The notes: generated by a model from the sequence alone, not told the origin. A DNA stretch of 64,000 bases from Luteococcus peritonei (GCF_039526385.1 NZ_BAAAIX010000034.1:135743-199742), one strand, 5' to 3'. Positions 23,458-32,171 are shown, numbered from the stretch's first letter. A program made the numbers and translations.

Positions 23458-24930
23458 TCACCAGGGGTGGGGCCGGTAGTCCTTGAGGAAGACGCCGTAC
23501 AGCTCGTTGCCGCCCTCGCCCTGCACGATCGGGTCATAGACCCGGGCGGCACCGTCCACCAGGTCCAGCGGCGCGTGCCAGCCCTCCGACGCGATGCGCA
23601 GCTTGTCCTCGTGGGGGCGTTCGTCGGTGATCCATCCGGTGTCCACCGCGGTCATCAGGATCCGGTCGGTGCGGTACATCTCCTCGCCGCTGGTGCGGGT
23701 GAGCATGTTGAGGGCGGCCTTGGCCATGTTGGTGTGCGGGTGCCCGGCGCCCTTGTAGCGGCGCGCGAACTGGCCCTCCATGGCGGAGACGTTGACCACA
23801 TAGCGCCGCTCGAAGCTGCTGGAACGCATGGCGCCGCGCAGCCGGGAGACCAGCAGGAAGGGCGCGGTGGCATTGCAGAGCTGCACCTCCAGCATCTCCA
23901 GCGGGTCCACCTGCTCGACGGTCTTGGTCCAGGAATTGCTGCGGGCCAGGTCGGGCAGCAGGCCTCCGGCGTCGATGGCGGTGCCGGCCAGGTGGCGCTC
24001 GAGCGAGGCATGGCCCGCCTCCAGGGCCTGGGCCACCGTCTCGGCCGCGCTGCGCGCCAGACCGGCCTCGGTTCCGATCCCCGCGAGGGCGGCCGGGTGG
24101 GCCTCCGAGATGCGCTCGAAGCTGCTGATCCGGGGCAGCGGCCGGTCGGTGGGCAGCGGCGTGCGTTCGCCCTCCACCAGGTGGGTGTAGGCGCCGGGGG
24201 AGCGGCGCACGGTCTGGGCCGCATTGTTGATCAGGATGTCGAGCGGCCCCGCGGCGGCCACCTGGTCGGCCAGCGCCACCACCTGGCCGGGGTCGCGCAG
24301 GTCGATGCCGACGATCTCCAGCCGGTCGAGCCAGTCGGCGGCGTCGGGCATGGCCGCGAAGCGTCGCGCGGCGTCGTGCGGGAAGCGGGTGGTGATGGTG
24401 AGGTGCGCGCCGTCGCGCAGCAGCCGCAGCGCGATGTACATGCCGATCTTGGCGCGACCCCCGGTGAGCAGGGCGCGTCGCCCACGCAGGTCGGTGCGCT
24501 GGTCTCGCCGGGCATGGTTCTCGGCGGCGCACTCGGGGCAGAGCCAGTGGTAGAAGGCGTCCACCTGGGTGTAGGCCTGCTTGCAGATGTAGCAGTCGCG
24601 GGGCTCCGCCAGGTGTCCGGCCACCGCGCCGGGCGCCGACGAGGTGAGCGGGATGCCGCGGGTCTCGTCGTCGATCCGCAGCGGGGATCCGGTGGCGGTG
24701 CGCTCCAGCACCGCGCGATCGGCGTCGATGACTGGTTGGCGGGCCTGGCGACGACGCCGGGCACGGATCTGCCGGTTCATCCGGTTCACCGCCTGGCGCA
24801 TCTGCAGCTGCTGCGGATGGTCAGGCTCCAGCTCGCCGAGCTGCTCCAGCAGCGCGAAGGCACGCTCCAGCTCGTGCGGGTCGACGCCGGGGGAGGCCGC
24901 TGGGTCGGAAGGGCTGGGGAGGTCGGGCAC
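23458..24930 (-). CDS. SDR-family oxidoreductase with N-terminal zinc ribbon
   Basis: A 490-residue protein in three parts: an N-terminal region (1-110) with a basic RQIRARRRRQAR helix; a CxxC-x14-CxxC zinc-ribbon-like segment (Cys113, Cys116, Cys131, Cys134); and a short-chain dehydrogenase Rossmann domain from about 150. The cofactor motif is TGGRAKIG rather than TGxxxGIG, NNAAQ is kept, and the serine lies in VNVSAMEG. At the usual YxxxK position the sequence is TNMAK, so the catalytic Tyr is Thr. Dehydrogenase activity is therefore uncertain. I recall related proteins with this arrangement but no assigned function. GTG 24930 is 6 bases after TAGGAT. The extra 50-residue insertion before the active site is unusual. 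Confidence 0.8.
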   Translation of the reverse strand: MPDLPSPSDPAASPGVDPHELERAFALLEQLGELEPDHPQQLQMRQAVNRMNRQIRARRRRQARQPVIDADRAVLERTATGSPLRIDDETRGIPLTSSAPGAVAGHLAEPRDCYICKQAYTQVDAFYHWLCPECAAENHARRDQRTDLRGRRALLTGGRAKIGMYIALRLLRDGAHLTITTRFPHDAARRFAAMPDAADWLDRLEIVGIDLRDPGQVVALADQVAAAGPLDILINNAAQTVRRSPGAYTHLVEGERTPLPTDRPLPRISSFERISEAHPAALAGIGTEAGLARSAAETVAQALEAGHASLERHLAGTAIDAGGLLPDLARSNSWTKTVEQVDPLEMLEVQLCNATAPFLLVSRLRGAMRSSSFERRYVVNVSAMEGQFARRYKGAGHPHTNMAKAALNMLTRTSGEEMYRTDRILMTAVDTGWITDERPHEDKLRIASEGWHAPLDLVDGAARVYDPIVQGEGGNELYGVFLKDYRPHPW

Positions 24931-24936
24931 CCGAGA

Positions 24937-24942
24937 ATCCTA
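24937..24942 (-). promoter_or_regulatory. -10 box TAGGAT, leaderless promoter of the SDR gene
   Basis: TAGGAT on the minus strand, six bases (TCTCGG), then GTG 24930. It lies in the 27-base gap before the DUF222 gene stop. Confidence 0.65.
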
Positions 24943-24957
24943 GGTGCCCGGAACAGT

Positions 24958-26409
24958 TCAGGCCGCCAGCACCGGCGGCGGGTGGGTGGTGGTCGGACAA
25001 GCTCGCCCGGGGCGGCCCAGCTCGATGGTGCGTGACGGGGTCACCAGGTAGAGGTAGCCCAAGGGGCTGCGCCACAGGAAGATGCCGGGCATCGGCTGGG
25101 TGAGCTGCCAACCGCCATGGGTCTTGGCGCGGTGAACCCCGCGTCCCAGTGGCCCCAGGTTGTCCGGCCGGGTCTGACCCGGCGGGCCGTCGTCGCGCCA
25201 CGGCTGGGTGTGGTCCAGGTCCAAGCCGGCGGAGCGGCGCGTGGAGAAGGGGAAGACTTCGTAGGGGTTGCGGATCTCCAGTGCCTCGCGCATGGTGCGC
25301 GGGCACTCGTAGCTGTCACTGGGTACTTGGCCGTCGGGATCGAGCACCGGCCGCACGAGCACCCGAGCATCGGCCAGCAGGTCGCTGAGCCACTCGGTGA
25401 GCAGCGGCCGGATCCGGGTGGCGGGGCTGCTGCCCAGCACGGCTCGTGCCGGCCCGGTTCCGCCGGCCAGGCACTCGTCGGTGAGGTGCACCACCAACTG
25501 GGCCCGGGGCTGCAGCAGCTCAGGGTCAACGGTCACGGTGCCGCACAGGTGGCCCGGCTCGCCCTCGTGGGCACAGAACTGGCTCAGCGCCTCCGGCTCC
25601 TCGGGCAGCTGGTCCAGCAGGCTGGCCTGCATCAGCTGCAGGGCGCGGGCCGGGGAGGCCAGGACGCCGAGGGCCCGGGCGCGCAGCGCGTCGGCTCCGC
25701 CGGTGCAGCCACCCTCGGCCAGGATCCGCGCCAACCAGTCGACACTCTGCTCCAGGTGGGCGGCCTGCGGGGCGTCGATCCGGGCCTGGACGCCCGCGAC
25801 CCCGTCGTCCTCCTGCGCGATCCACACCCCGCGAGAGTCCATCGCCTCCTGACGGCGCTGCTCGGCCCGCTCCGGCGCGAGATGGGCGAGAACCAGGCCC
25901 TCCACCATCCGCTCCACCCGGCTCCAGGCCATGCCGGGCAGAGAGCGGGAGAGATCACGGTCCAGCAGCCGAGCCCCGTCGAGGTCGAGTTCGCGCACCA
26001 GCGACGCCAGACGGCGCGCCTGCCAGACCGGCAGCTCGCCGGACACGGTGCGGGCCCACACCCACGGGAGGCGGTGCCGAACATCCAGTGCGCTGGCCAC
26101 CAGGGCGGCGGCCTCGACGTCGCGCATGCCCAGCGCGGCCGCCAGCTCCAGGCTGCAGAACTCGGCCACCAGTGGGGTGCCGTCGGAACCCAGCTGGCGC
26201 AGGCGCTCACAGCCCGGGACCACGGAGGCGGGAAGTTCGGCAGCGAGGTCGGCGAAATGGGCGGCCAGCTCGAACTCCTTGGCCTCGGCCAGCCGACGCT
26301 CCCGTCGTACCGCACGCAGTGCCTCGATCGTCTCCACCGCACCCGCGGGCAGGCCGTGGGAGCCGAGACCCGAGGGCCCGACCATCGGCGTCGATGGATT
26401 CGAATTCAT
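24958..26409 (-). CDS. DUF222/13E12-type HNH endonuclease family protein
   Basis: A 483-residue protein with the plan of the abundant actinobacterial DUF222 (13E12 repeat) family: an Ala/Leu/Glu-rich N-terminal domain (about 25-330) followed by an HNH-type nuclease domain (about 385-455). The nuclease core is visible as DLDHTQPW, then TRPDNLGPLGRGVHRAKTHGGW, giving the conserved His, Asn and His. The two Cys pairs that usually bind structural zinc just before the core are absent (NPYEVFPFSTRRSAG). These genes are often multicopy and linked to mobile DNA, but no other sign of mobility is present. Function is unproven. ATG 26409 is 6 bases after TACAAT. Confidence 0.85.
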   Translation of the reverse strand: MNSNPSTPMVGPSGLGSHGLPAGAVETIEALRAVRRERRLAEAKEFELAAHFADLAAELPASVVPGCERLRQLGSDGTPLVAEFCSLELAAALGMRDVEAAALVASALDVRHRLPWVWARTVSGELPVWQARRLASLVRELDLDGARLLDRDLSRSLPGMAWSRVERMVEGLVLAHLAPERAEQRRQEAMDSRGVWIAQEDDGVAGVQARIDAPQAAHLEQSVDWLARILAEGGCTGGADALRARALGVLASPARALQLMQASLLDQLPEEPEALSQFCAHEGEPGHLCGTVTVDPELLQPRAQLVVHLTDECLAGGTGPARAVLGSSPATRIRPLLTEWLSDLLADARVLVRPVLDPDGQVPSDSYECPRTMREALEIRNPYEVFPFSTRRSAGLDLDHTQPWRDDGPPGQTRPDNLGPLGRGVHRAKTHGGWQLTQPMPGIFLWRSPLGYLYLVTPSRTIELGRPGRACPTTTHPPPVLAA

Positions 26410-26415
26410 GTTCTA

Positions 26416-26421
26416 ATTGTA
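26416..26421 (-). promoter_or_regulatory. -10 box TACAAT, leaderless promoter of the DUF222 gene
   Basis: TACAAT on the minus strand, six bases (TAGAAC), then ATG 26409: one of the closest matches to TATAAT in the window. Confidence 0.7.
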
Positions 26422-26472
26422 GTTCCGGTGAGGCCACGGGACAAGACTTTTCGGCAGGCCCATCCGGACACC

Positions 26473-26569
26473 CGCGGGTCCCTGCGGACCTCTGGCCGGC
26501 CGCCAGGAGCGCCGATGGCAGCCGACAGATCCGTGGCAACTTGCGGCATCCCCGGGACAGGGACCCGCG
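26473..26569 (+). other. Paired leader element upstream of the GH3 gene
   Basis: A perfect 12-bp inverted repeat, CGCGGGTCCCTG (26473-26484) and CAGGGACCCGCG (26558-26569), encloses 73 bases that contain a smaller CTGGC/GCCAG stem. It ends 49 bases before the GH3 start codon. The shape, a long closing stem around internal stems in a leader, is that of structured RNAs, but I recognise no riboswitch class. Confidence 0.4.
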
Positions 26570-26618
26570 CCGGACGGTCAACTGGAGCAAAGGGAGAAGC
26601 CACCACGAAGGAGTGACC

Positions 26619-28376
26619 ATGGTCGACCTGACCGCCAAGCCGTTCAACCTCGATGCCGAGTCCGTACAGTGGGTCGAGCAGACCCTCGCCGGGATGTCCG
26701 ACGAGGAGAAGATCGGCCAGCTCTTCGTCAACATGGGCTCCTCGCGCGACGAGGACTACCTGACCGACATGGTGGAGCGCTACCACATCGCCGCCGTGCG
26801 CTACCAGCCCGGCCCGGCCGAGGAGATCTGGGAGCAGAACCGCATCCTGCAGGAGAAGTCGAAGATCCCGATGCTGATCGCCGCCAACACCGAGGCCGGC
26901 GGCAACGGTGCCTGCACCGACGGCACCTATGTCGGCTGGGAGATCAAGGTGGCTGCCGCCCAGGACCCGCGCTTCGCCTACGAGCTGGGCCGTATCTCCG
27001 GCGTCGAGGCGTCGGCCATCGGCTGCAACTGGAGCTTCGCGCCGATCGTCGACCTCTACCGCAACTGGCGCAATCCCATCGTCTCGGTGCGCACCTGGTC
27101 CGCCGATCCGGACCAGACCATCGAGCTCGCCACCGAGTACATGCGCGGGATCATGGAGTCCAACATCATGCCCGCCGCCAAGCACTGGCCCGGTGACGGC
27201 ATCGACGAGCGCGACCAGCACCTCAGCTCGGCGCCCAACTGGTGCTCCGCCGAGGAGTGGGACCAGAGCTTCGGGCGGGTCTACTCCGCCCTGATCGAGG
27301 CCGGCCTGCCCTCCATCATGGCCGGGCACATCGCCCTGCCCAGCTACCAGAAGCACTTCAACCCCGAGATGACCGACGAGGACATCCTGCCCGCCACGCT
27401 GAGCAAGGAGATCACCACCGACCTGCTGCGCGGCAAGCTGGGCTTCAACGGCGTGGTGGTCACCGACGCCTCGCACATGGTGGCCATGACCGGCGCCATG
27501 AAGCGCTCCGAGATCCTGCCCACCGCGATCATGGCCGGCTGCGACCTCTTCCTGTTCTTCAACGACCCCGACGAGGACTTCGCCTGGATGATGGAGGCGC
27601 TGCAGGACGGCCGCCTCACCCGTGAGCGGCTCGACGAGGCGATCACCCGCACCCTCGGGCTCAAGGCGAAGATCGGCCTGCACCGCAAGCAGCGCACCGA
27701 GATCCTGCCGCCCAAGCAGGAGGCCATGGCGCGCATCCAGCTGCCGGAGAACCTGAAGGTGGCCGAGGAGCTCTCCGACCGGGCCGTCACCCTGGTCAAG
27801 GACAAGGACACGGGCGTGCTGCCGATCAGCCCGGACAAGCACCGTCGCGTGCTGGTGGTGCCGATCAGCGGCCCCAAGAACCCGATGGCGCACGGCAAGG
27901 GCCCCAAGGCCTCCGCGGTGCTGGCCGAGGTGCTGCGCGAGCGTGGCTACGAGGTGGAGCTCTACGAGTCGCTCACCGACAAGGCCGAGCGGATGACCGA
28001 GGAGGAGTTCGCCGAGGTGGTGCGCGGCGCCTATGCCGGCAAGGCACCGGTCAGCGCGCTCACCGACTCCTATGACCTGGTGATCTCCGCGGCCCAGGTG
28101 AACGGCCTGATGCAGCCCACCGAGCGGATCTACTGGCCGGCCTCCAAGGGCACCCCGGACATCCCCTGGTACGTCCACGAGCTGCCCACCGTCTTCGTCT
28201 CCTTCGCCTGCCCCTACCACCTGGCCGACGTGCCGCAGGTGAAGACCTTCGTCAATGCCTACGACGGCTACGAGCACACCGTGCGGGCCGTGGTGGACAA
28301 GCTGGAGGGTCGCAGCGACTTCCATGGCAAGCCGTCCACCGACGTCTTCTGCGGACTGCGCGACACCGTGCTCTGA
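26619..28376 (+). CDS. Glycoside hydrolase family 3 protein (NagZ-like)
   Basis: A 585-residue two-domain GH3 enzyme. The N-terminal barrel (about 20-370) contains AAKHWPGDGIDERDQH, equivalent to the KHFPGHGxxxxDSH loop of beta-N-acetylglucosaminidases whose Asp-x-His dyad is the acid/base; the dyad is present (DQH), though the PGHG step is PGDG. The nucleophile Asp283 lies in VVVTDASHM. The C-terminal alpha/beta domain (about 385-585) is like that of Gram-positive NagZ. No signal peptide is seen, so it probably acts in the cytoplasm on imported cell-wall or chitin fragments; the exact sugar is inference. A GAAGGAG ribosome-binding site is 5 bases before ATG 26619. Confidence 0.88.
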   Translation: MVDLTAKPFNLDAESVQWVEQTLAGMSDEEKIGQLFVNMGSSRDEDYLTDMVERYHIAAVRYQPGPAEEIWEQNRILQEKSKIPMLIAANTEAGGNGACTDGTYVGWEIKVAAAQDPRFAYELGRISGVEASAIGCNWSFAPIVDLYRNWRNPIVSVRTWSADPDQTIELATEYMRGIMESNIMPAAKHWPGDGIDERDQHLSSAPNWCSAEEWDQSFGRVYSALIEAGLPSIMAGHIALPSYQKHFNPEMTDEDILPATLSKEITTDLLRGKLGFNGVVVTDASHMVAMTGAMKRSEILPTAIMAGCDLFLFFNDPDEDFAWMMEALQDGRLTRERLDEAITRTLGLKAKIGLHRKQRTEILPPKQEAMARIQLPENLKVAEELSDRAVTLVKDKDTGVLPISPDKHRRVLVVPISGPKNPMAHGKGPKASAVLAEVLRERGYEVELYESLTDKAERMTEEEFAEVVRGAYAGKAPVSALTDSYDLVISAAQVNGLMQPTERIYWPASKGTPDIPWYVHELPTVFVSFACPYHLADVPQVKTFVNAYDGYEHTVRAVVDKLEGRSDFHGKPSTDVFCGLRDTVL

Positions 28377-28398
28377 ACCGATCTCCTGCCCGACGACG

Positions 28399-28434
28399 AC
28401 GAGGGCGGCCACCCGTCACGGTGGTCGCCCTCGT
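28399..28434 (+). terminator. Hairpin between convergent GH3 and ABC transporter genes
   Basis: A 15-bp stem (ACGAGGGCGGCCACC, one G-U pair) around a 6-base loop, between convergent stops at 28376 and 28466. It can serve both directions. Confidence 0.75.
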
Positions 28435-28465
28435 GGCGTGCCCTGAGCTCGCCGGGGAATGGGTT

Positions 28466-29260
28466 TCAGTGGGCGACGCGGCCCAGAAAGGCGCGGGTGC
28501 GCTCCTCGCGGGGGTTGCCGATCACCTCGTCGGGGCTGCCCTGCTCCACCACGACGCCGCCGTCCATGAAGACGACGCGGTCGGCCACCTCGCGGGCGAA
28601 GCCGATCTCGTGGGTCACCACGATCATGGTCATGCCCTTGGCGGCCAGGTCCTTCATGGTGTTCAGCACCTCGCCCACCAGCTCCGGGTCCAGCGCGCTG
28701 GTCGGCTCGTCGAAGAGCATCAGGTCGGGATCCATCGCCAGGGCGCGGGCGATCGCCACCCGCTGCTGCTGGCCGCCGGAGAGCTGGCTGGGGTAGGAGG
28801 CACCACGATCGCCCAGGCCCACCTGGGCCAGCAGCTCCGTGGCCCGCTGCTCCGCCTCGGCGCGCGGGGTGCGCTTGACCACCATGGGCGCCTCGGTGAT
28901 GTTCTCCAGCGCCGTCTTGTGCGGGAACAGGTTGAAGCGCTGGAAGACCATGCCGATGCTGGAGCGCTGGCGGGCGATGTCCTTGTCGGTGCGGCGGTAC
29001 AGCTTCCCGTCGCGCTCCTCGAGGCCCACCAGCTCGCCGTCCACCCAGATCCGGCCGCCGGTGAGCGTCTCCATCTGGTTGATCAGCCGCAGGAAGGTGG
29101 TCTTGCCCGAGCCCGACGGGCCCAGCAGCACGACGACCTCGCCGCGGTGCACCTCCAGGTCGACGCCCTTGAGCACCTCCAGGTCGCCGAAGGACTTGCG
29201 CACGTTGACCGCGCGGACCTGCACCTCGTCGGTGGGACGGTGCGACATGTTCTGGCTCAT
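28466..29260 (-). CDS. Polar amino acid ABC transporter, ATP-binding protein
   Basis: A 264-residue ATPase of the glutamine/glutamate importer type (GlnQ/GluA). Walker A is GPSGSGKTTF, the Q-loop FQRFNLFPHKT, the signature LSGGQQQRVAIARAL, Walker B LMLFDEPTSALDPEL and the H-loop VVTHEIGFAREV; FNLFPH after the Q-loop is characteristic of the polar amino acid family. ATG 29260 overlaps the permease stop by one base (TGATG); ATG 29248 would remove four residues. It is the last gene of a three-gene operon with the permease and binding protein. The hairpin at 28399-28434 follows. Confidence 0.94.
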   Translation of the reverse strand: MSQNMSHRPTDEVQVRAVNVRKSFGDLEVLKGVDLEVHRGEVVVLLGPSGSGKTTFLRLINQMETLTGGRIWVDGELVGLEERDGKLYRRTDKDIARQRSSIGMVFQRFNLFPHKTALENITEAPMVVKRTPRAEAEQRATELLAQVGLGDRGASYPSQLSGGQQQRVAIARALAMDPDLMLFDEPTSALDPELVGEVLNTMKDLAAKGMTMIVVTHEIGFAREVADRVVFMDGGVVVEQGSPDEVIGNPREERTRAFLGRVAH

Positions 29261-30222
29261 CAGTGGTCCGTTCCGGTGTAGGACAGCGGGGCGTAACCGC
29301 GGCCGAAGCGCTTCTCCAGCCAGGACTGGCCCCACATCATCAGGCTCGTGGTGATCAGGTAGTAGAGGCAGGCTGCCATGTAGACCGGGATCATCTTGTA
29401 GTAGTTGGTGCCGATGCTGCGCAGCTGGAAGAGCATCTCACCGGCCAGCGGCAGCGCCACCAGCAGCGAGGTGTCCTTGAACATGGCGATGGTCTCGTTG
29501 CCCATCGGCGGCACGATCACGCGCATCGCCTGGGGCAGGATGATGCGACGCATCGCCTGGCCGCGGTCCATGCCCAGGGCGGTGGCGGCCTCGTGCTGGC
29601 CCTTGTCGACGCTGATGATGCCGGAGCGGGCGATCTCGCTGAAGTAGGCCGCCTCGCTCAGCGCCAGGCCCAGGATGGCGCCCAGGTAGCCGGTGAAGAG
29701 CTGGTTGGCGTCCAGGGTGGCGATCCGCAGCGTGCCGTCCAGACCGAGCAGGTCCATGATCTGACGGTCATAGGGGATGCCGATGCCCACCCCGTTGGGG
29801 AAGAAGGCACCCGCCGCGCCCAGGATGGAGAGCAGCACGTAGCGCGGGATGGAGCGGAAGAACCAGGCATAGGCGAAGGCCACGCCGCTGAGCAGCTTGT
29901 TCGGGCTCATCCGCATCACGGCCAGCAGGACGCCGCCCAGGACACCCAGCACCATGGCACCGGCGGTCACCAGCAGCACGCCCAGGAAGAAGCCGTAGAC
30001 CACCGGGGTCTGGCGCATGGCGTCGAGGGTGAAGCCCCAGTCGAAGGCCGGGTTGGTGGCGAGCTGGTGCACCACCATGGCCAGCACGAGGGCCACCACG
30101 ACGGCTCCCACCGTGCGCCAGGGGTGGCGCACCGGCACGGCGTCGATCACGTCGGTGCTCTGGGTGCTCTCGGCCTTCGCGGGGCCCTCGTGCCCCGCGG
30201 ACGGGTTCGCTGCGGTGCTCAC
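29260..30222 (-). CDS. Polar amino acid ABC transporter, permease
   Basis: A 320-residue HisM/GlnP-type permease. The binding-protein-dependent transport signature is present in the C-terminal half (EAATALGMDRGQAMRRIILPQ, the EAA loop that contacts the ATPase), with about five or six transmembrane segments from residue 35 onward. The N-terminal 30 residues (TQSTDVIDAV...) are hydrophilic and cytoplasmic. GTG 30222 overlaps the binding-protein stop by four bases (GTGA), which fixes the start and shows translational coupling. As it is the only permease, the membrane part probably works as a homodimer. Confidence 0.92.
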   Translation of the reverse strand: MSTAANPSAGHEGPAKAESTQSTDVIDAVPVRHPWRTVGAVVVALVLAMVVHQLATNPAFDWGFTLDAMRQTPVVYGFFLGVLLVTAGAMVLGVLGGVLLAVMRMSPNKLLSGVAFAYAWFFRSIPRYVLLSILGAAGAFFPNGVGIGIPYDRQIMDLLGLDGTLRIATLDANQLFTGYLGAILGLALSEAAYFSEIARSGIISVDKGQHEAATALGMDRGQAMRRIILPQAMRVIVPPMGNETIAMFKDTSLLVALPLAGEMLFQLRSIGTNYYKMIPVYMAACLYYLITTSLMMWGQSWLEKRFGRGYAPLSYTGTDH

Positions 30223-31112
30223 GGGTTCACCTGGAAGGAGTCGATGGCGCCGTCCGCCTGGCCCCACTCGGCCAGGACCTGGTCGTAGTGGCCGCTGGCG
30301 CGCACGTCGTCGAAGGCCTGCCGGATCGCCTCCGCGAACTCGGTCTGTGCCTTGGGCACCACGACGCCATAGGGCGCCGCGTCATAGGACTCGCCGAGCT
30401 GCTCGATCTTGTCGCCCGACATCTTGATCGCATAGAGCGCGATGGGGGAGTCGGCGGCGATCGCCTGCGCCCGGCCGCTCACCAGCGCCGCGGTGGCCTC
30501 ACCCTGGTCGGTGAAGCTCAGCAGGTTGATCCGGTTGCTGCCGCAGCCGGCCTGCGCCGCCTTCATCTCGGCCTCCTGCACCGTGCCGGTCTGCACCGCG
30601 ATGGTGCGGCCGCAGGGCTTGCCCTGCTCCAGCTGCTGGGGATTGCCCTTGGCCACGGCCCACAGCGAGCCGGCCGACAGGTAGCTGACCATGGTGACGC
30701 TCTTCTCGCGCTCCTTGGTGACGGTGAAGGCGCTCACGCCCACGTCGTACTTCCTGGCCTGGATGCCGATCAGGATCTGGTCGAAGGGGGACTGCTTCCA
30801 CTCCACCTCGACGCCCAGCCGGTCACCCACCGCCTCGAACAGGTCGACGTCCAGCCCGGCGGTCTTCCCGCCCTCCAGGAACTCGACCGGCTTGTAGGTG
30901 GGGGAGTTGCCCACCACGATCCGGCGGCTCTTCTGGATGTCCGCGGGCAGCTTGGCGAACAGCTCCTGGCTCGCCTCGATGGGCGGCAGCGAGGACGAGG
31001 CCCTGGTGGTGGGCATGCCGGAGCCGGTGAGGTTGTCGGCGCAGCCCGTGGCCAGCAGCAGGCTGCCGATCGCGAGCAGTCCGACGGCCCGGGCGGGCCT
31101 GGGGTGCTTCAT
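30219..31112 (-). CDS. Polar amino acid ABC transporter, substrate-binding lipoprotein
   Basis: A 297-residue SBP_bac_3 protein. The signal peptide ends in a lipobox (LLLATGC, Cys24), so it is membrane-anchored on the outer face. Family stretches include VGNSPTYKPVEFLEGGKTAG, GLDVDLFEAV, the VGVSAFTVTKERE segment and ADSPIALYAIK. The family binds glutamate, glutamine, cystine or similar amino acids; the ligand here is undetermined. GGAGGA precedes ATG 31112. The gene heads the operon that continues into the permease and ATPase. Confidence 0.92.
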   Translation of the reverse strand: MKHPRPARAVGLLAIGSLLLATGCADNLTGSGMPTTRASSSLPPIEASQELFAKLPADIQKSRRIVVGNSPTYKPVEFLEGGKTAGLDVDLFEAVGDRLGVEVEWKQSPFDQILIGIQARKYDVGVSAFTVTKEREKSVTMVSYLSAGSLWAVAKGNPQQLEQGKPCGRTIAVQTGTVQEAEMKAAQAGCGSNRINLLSFTDQGEATAALVSGRAQAIAADSPIALYAIKMSGDKIEQLGESYDAAPYGVVVPKAQTEFAEAIRQAFDDVRASGHYDQVLAEWGQADGAIDSFQVNP

Positions 31113-31235
31113 GCGAGAGATCCTCCAGAATGAGTGAATGGTGGCATCGTTCCACCGCAAAAACTTCGGCATCCTATCGTCCCAACCCGTGGCCCCCTTC
31201 CCGGCGGGCCGCCGCTGGAGCGTCACGGCAGGGGG

Positions 31236-31241
31236 CAGGAT
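31236..31241 (+). promoter_or_regulatory. -10-like box CAGGAT, leaderless start of the FkbM gene
   Basis: CAGGAT, six bases (GGCGAC), then GTG 31248. It decides the start of the methyltransferase gene. Confidence 0.55.
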
Positions 31242-31247
31242 GGCGAC

Positions 31248-32123
31248 GTGAGATCTGACACCACCGGGGCACAGGCCCACGCACTGGCCGAGCTGCTGCA
31301 TCCGGAGCGGTTGAGCGAGGTGCTGGACATCGGCGCCAACCCGCTCGACGAGCAGGCGCCCTACGCCGCCCTGCTCGCCGAAGGCCTGTGCCATGTCACC
31401 GGCTTCGAGCCCCAGCCCGAGGCCCTGGAGCGGCTGCGTCGCGAGGCCGGTCCGCACGAGACCTACCTGCCGCACGCCATCGGCGACGGTACCGAGCACG
31501 TGCTGCACACCTGCGCCATGACCGGCTTCTCCAGCCTGCTGGAGCCCGATGAGCAGCAGCTGGCGCTGCTGGTGGACTTCCCCAGGATGGCCGAGGTGGT
31601 CTCCAGCACGCCGGTGCAGACCACCCGACTGGATGACGTGGAGCACCTGGACCGGGTCGACCACCTCAAGATCGACGTGCAGGGCTCCGAGCTGATGGTC
31701 TTTCGCCACGGCCGACGCTGCCTGTCCCAGGTCACCAGCATCCAGACGGAGGTGGGTTTCCACCGGATCTACCGGGACCAGCCGCTGTTCGCCGAGGTCG
31801 ACGCGGAACTGCGCCAGCAGGGCTTCGTGCCGCAGGCCTTCGTCAACATCAAGGACTGGCCGCTGGCGCCGGTGCAGTGGGCCGACGAGCTGTCCTCCAC
31901 CGCCCGCCAGCTGGTGGAGGCCGACGTGCTCTACGTGCGTGACCCCGCCCGTCTCGACCAGCTCGACGAGGAGCAACTGCGCCATCTCGTGCTGGTCTGC
32001 CACGTGGTGCACGGCCGCCACGGCATCGCCCTGCTCGGGGTGCGTGAGCTGGTGCGGCGCGGCGTCCTGGCCTGCGAGGCCGAGCAGCGCTACCGGGAGC
32101 TGGCGCTGGCCGGGCGTGGCTGA
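31248..32123 (+). CDS. FkbM family methyltransferase
   Basis: A 291-residue SAM-dependent methyltransferase. The SAM-binding glycine motif appears as VLDIGANPLDE, with an acidic strand end at VTGFEPQPEAL, and the FkbM signature region near HLKIDVQGSELMV (about residues 145-157). Members O-methylate sugars or other secondary-metabolite hydroxyls. No signal peptide, glycosylation cluster or partner gene is adjacent, so the acceptor is unknown. GTG 31248 is preferred because it follows CAGGAT by 6 bases and a longer N terminus is not supported. It converges on the YihY gene and shares the terminator at 32139. Confidence 0.85.
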   Translation: MRSDTTGAQAHALAELLHPERLSEVLDIGANPLDEQAPYAALLAEGLCHVTGFEPQPEALERLRREAGPHETYLPHAIGDGTEHVLHTCAMTGFSSLLEPDEQQLALLVDFPRMAEVVSSTPVQTTRLDDVEHLDRVDHLKIDVQGSELMVFRHGRRCLSQVTSIQTEVGFHRIYRDQPLFAEVDAELRQQGFVPQAFVNIKDWPLAPVQWADELSSTARQLVEADVLYVRDPARLDQLDEEQLRHLVLVCHVVHGRHGIALLGVRELVRRGVLACEAEQRYRELALAGRG

Positions 32124-32138
32124 GCTGGCCTGACGCAC

Positions 32139-32171
32139 GACGCCCGCCCACCGAGATGGTGGGCGGGCGTC
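32139..32171. terminator. Bidirectional hairpin terminator
   Basis: A perfect 14-bp stem (GACGCCCGCCCACC) with a 5-base loop between the convergent stops at 32123 and 32186. Confidence 0.85.

Noticed and set aside
24958..26409. Insertion sequence or phage remnant around the HNH gene
   Set aside because: No terminal inverted repeats, target duplications, transposase or integrase were found on either side.
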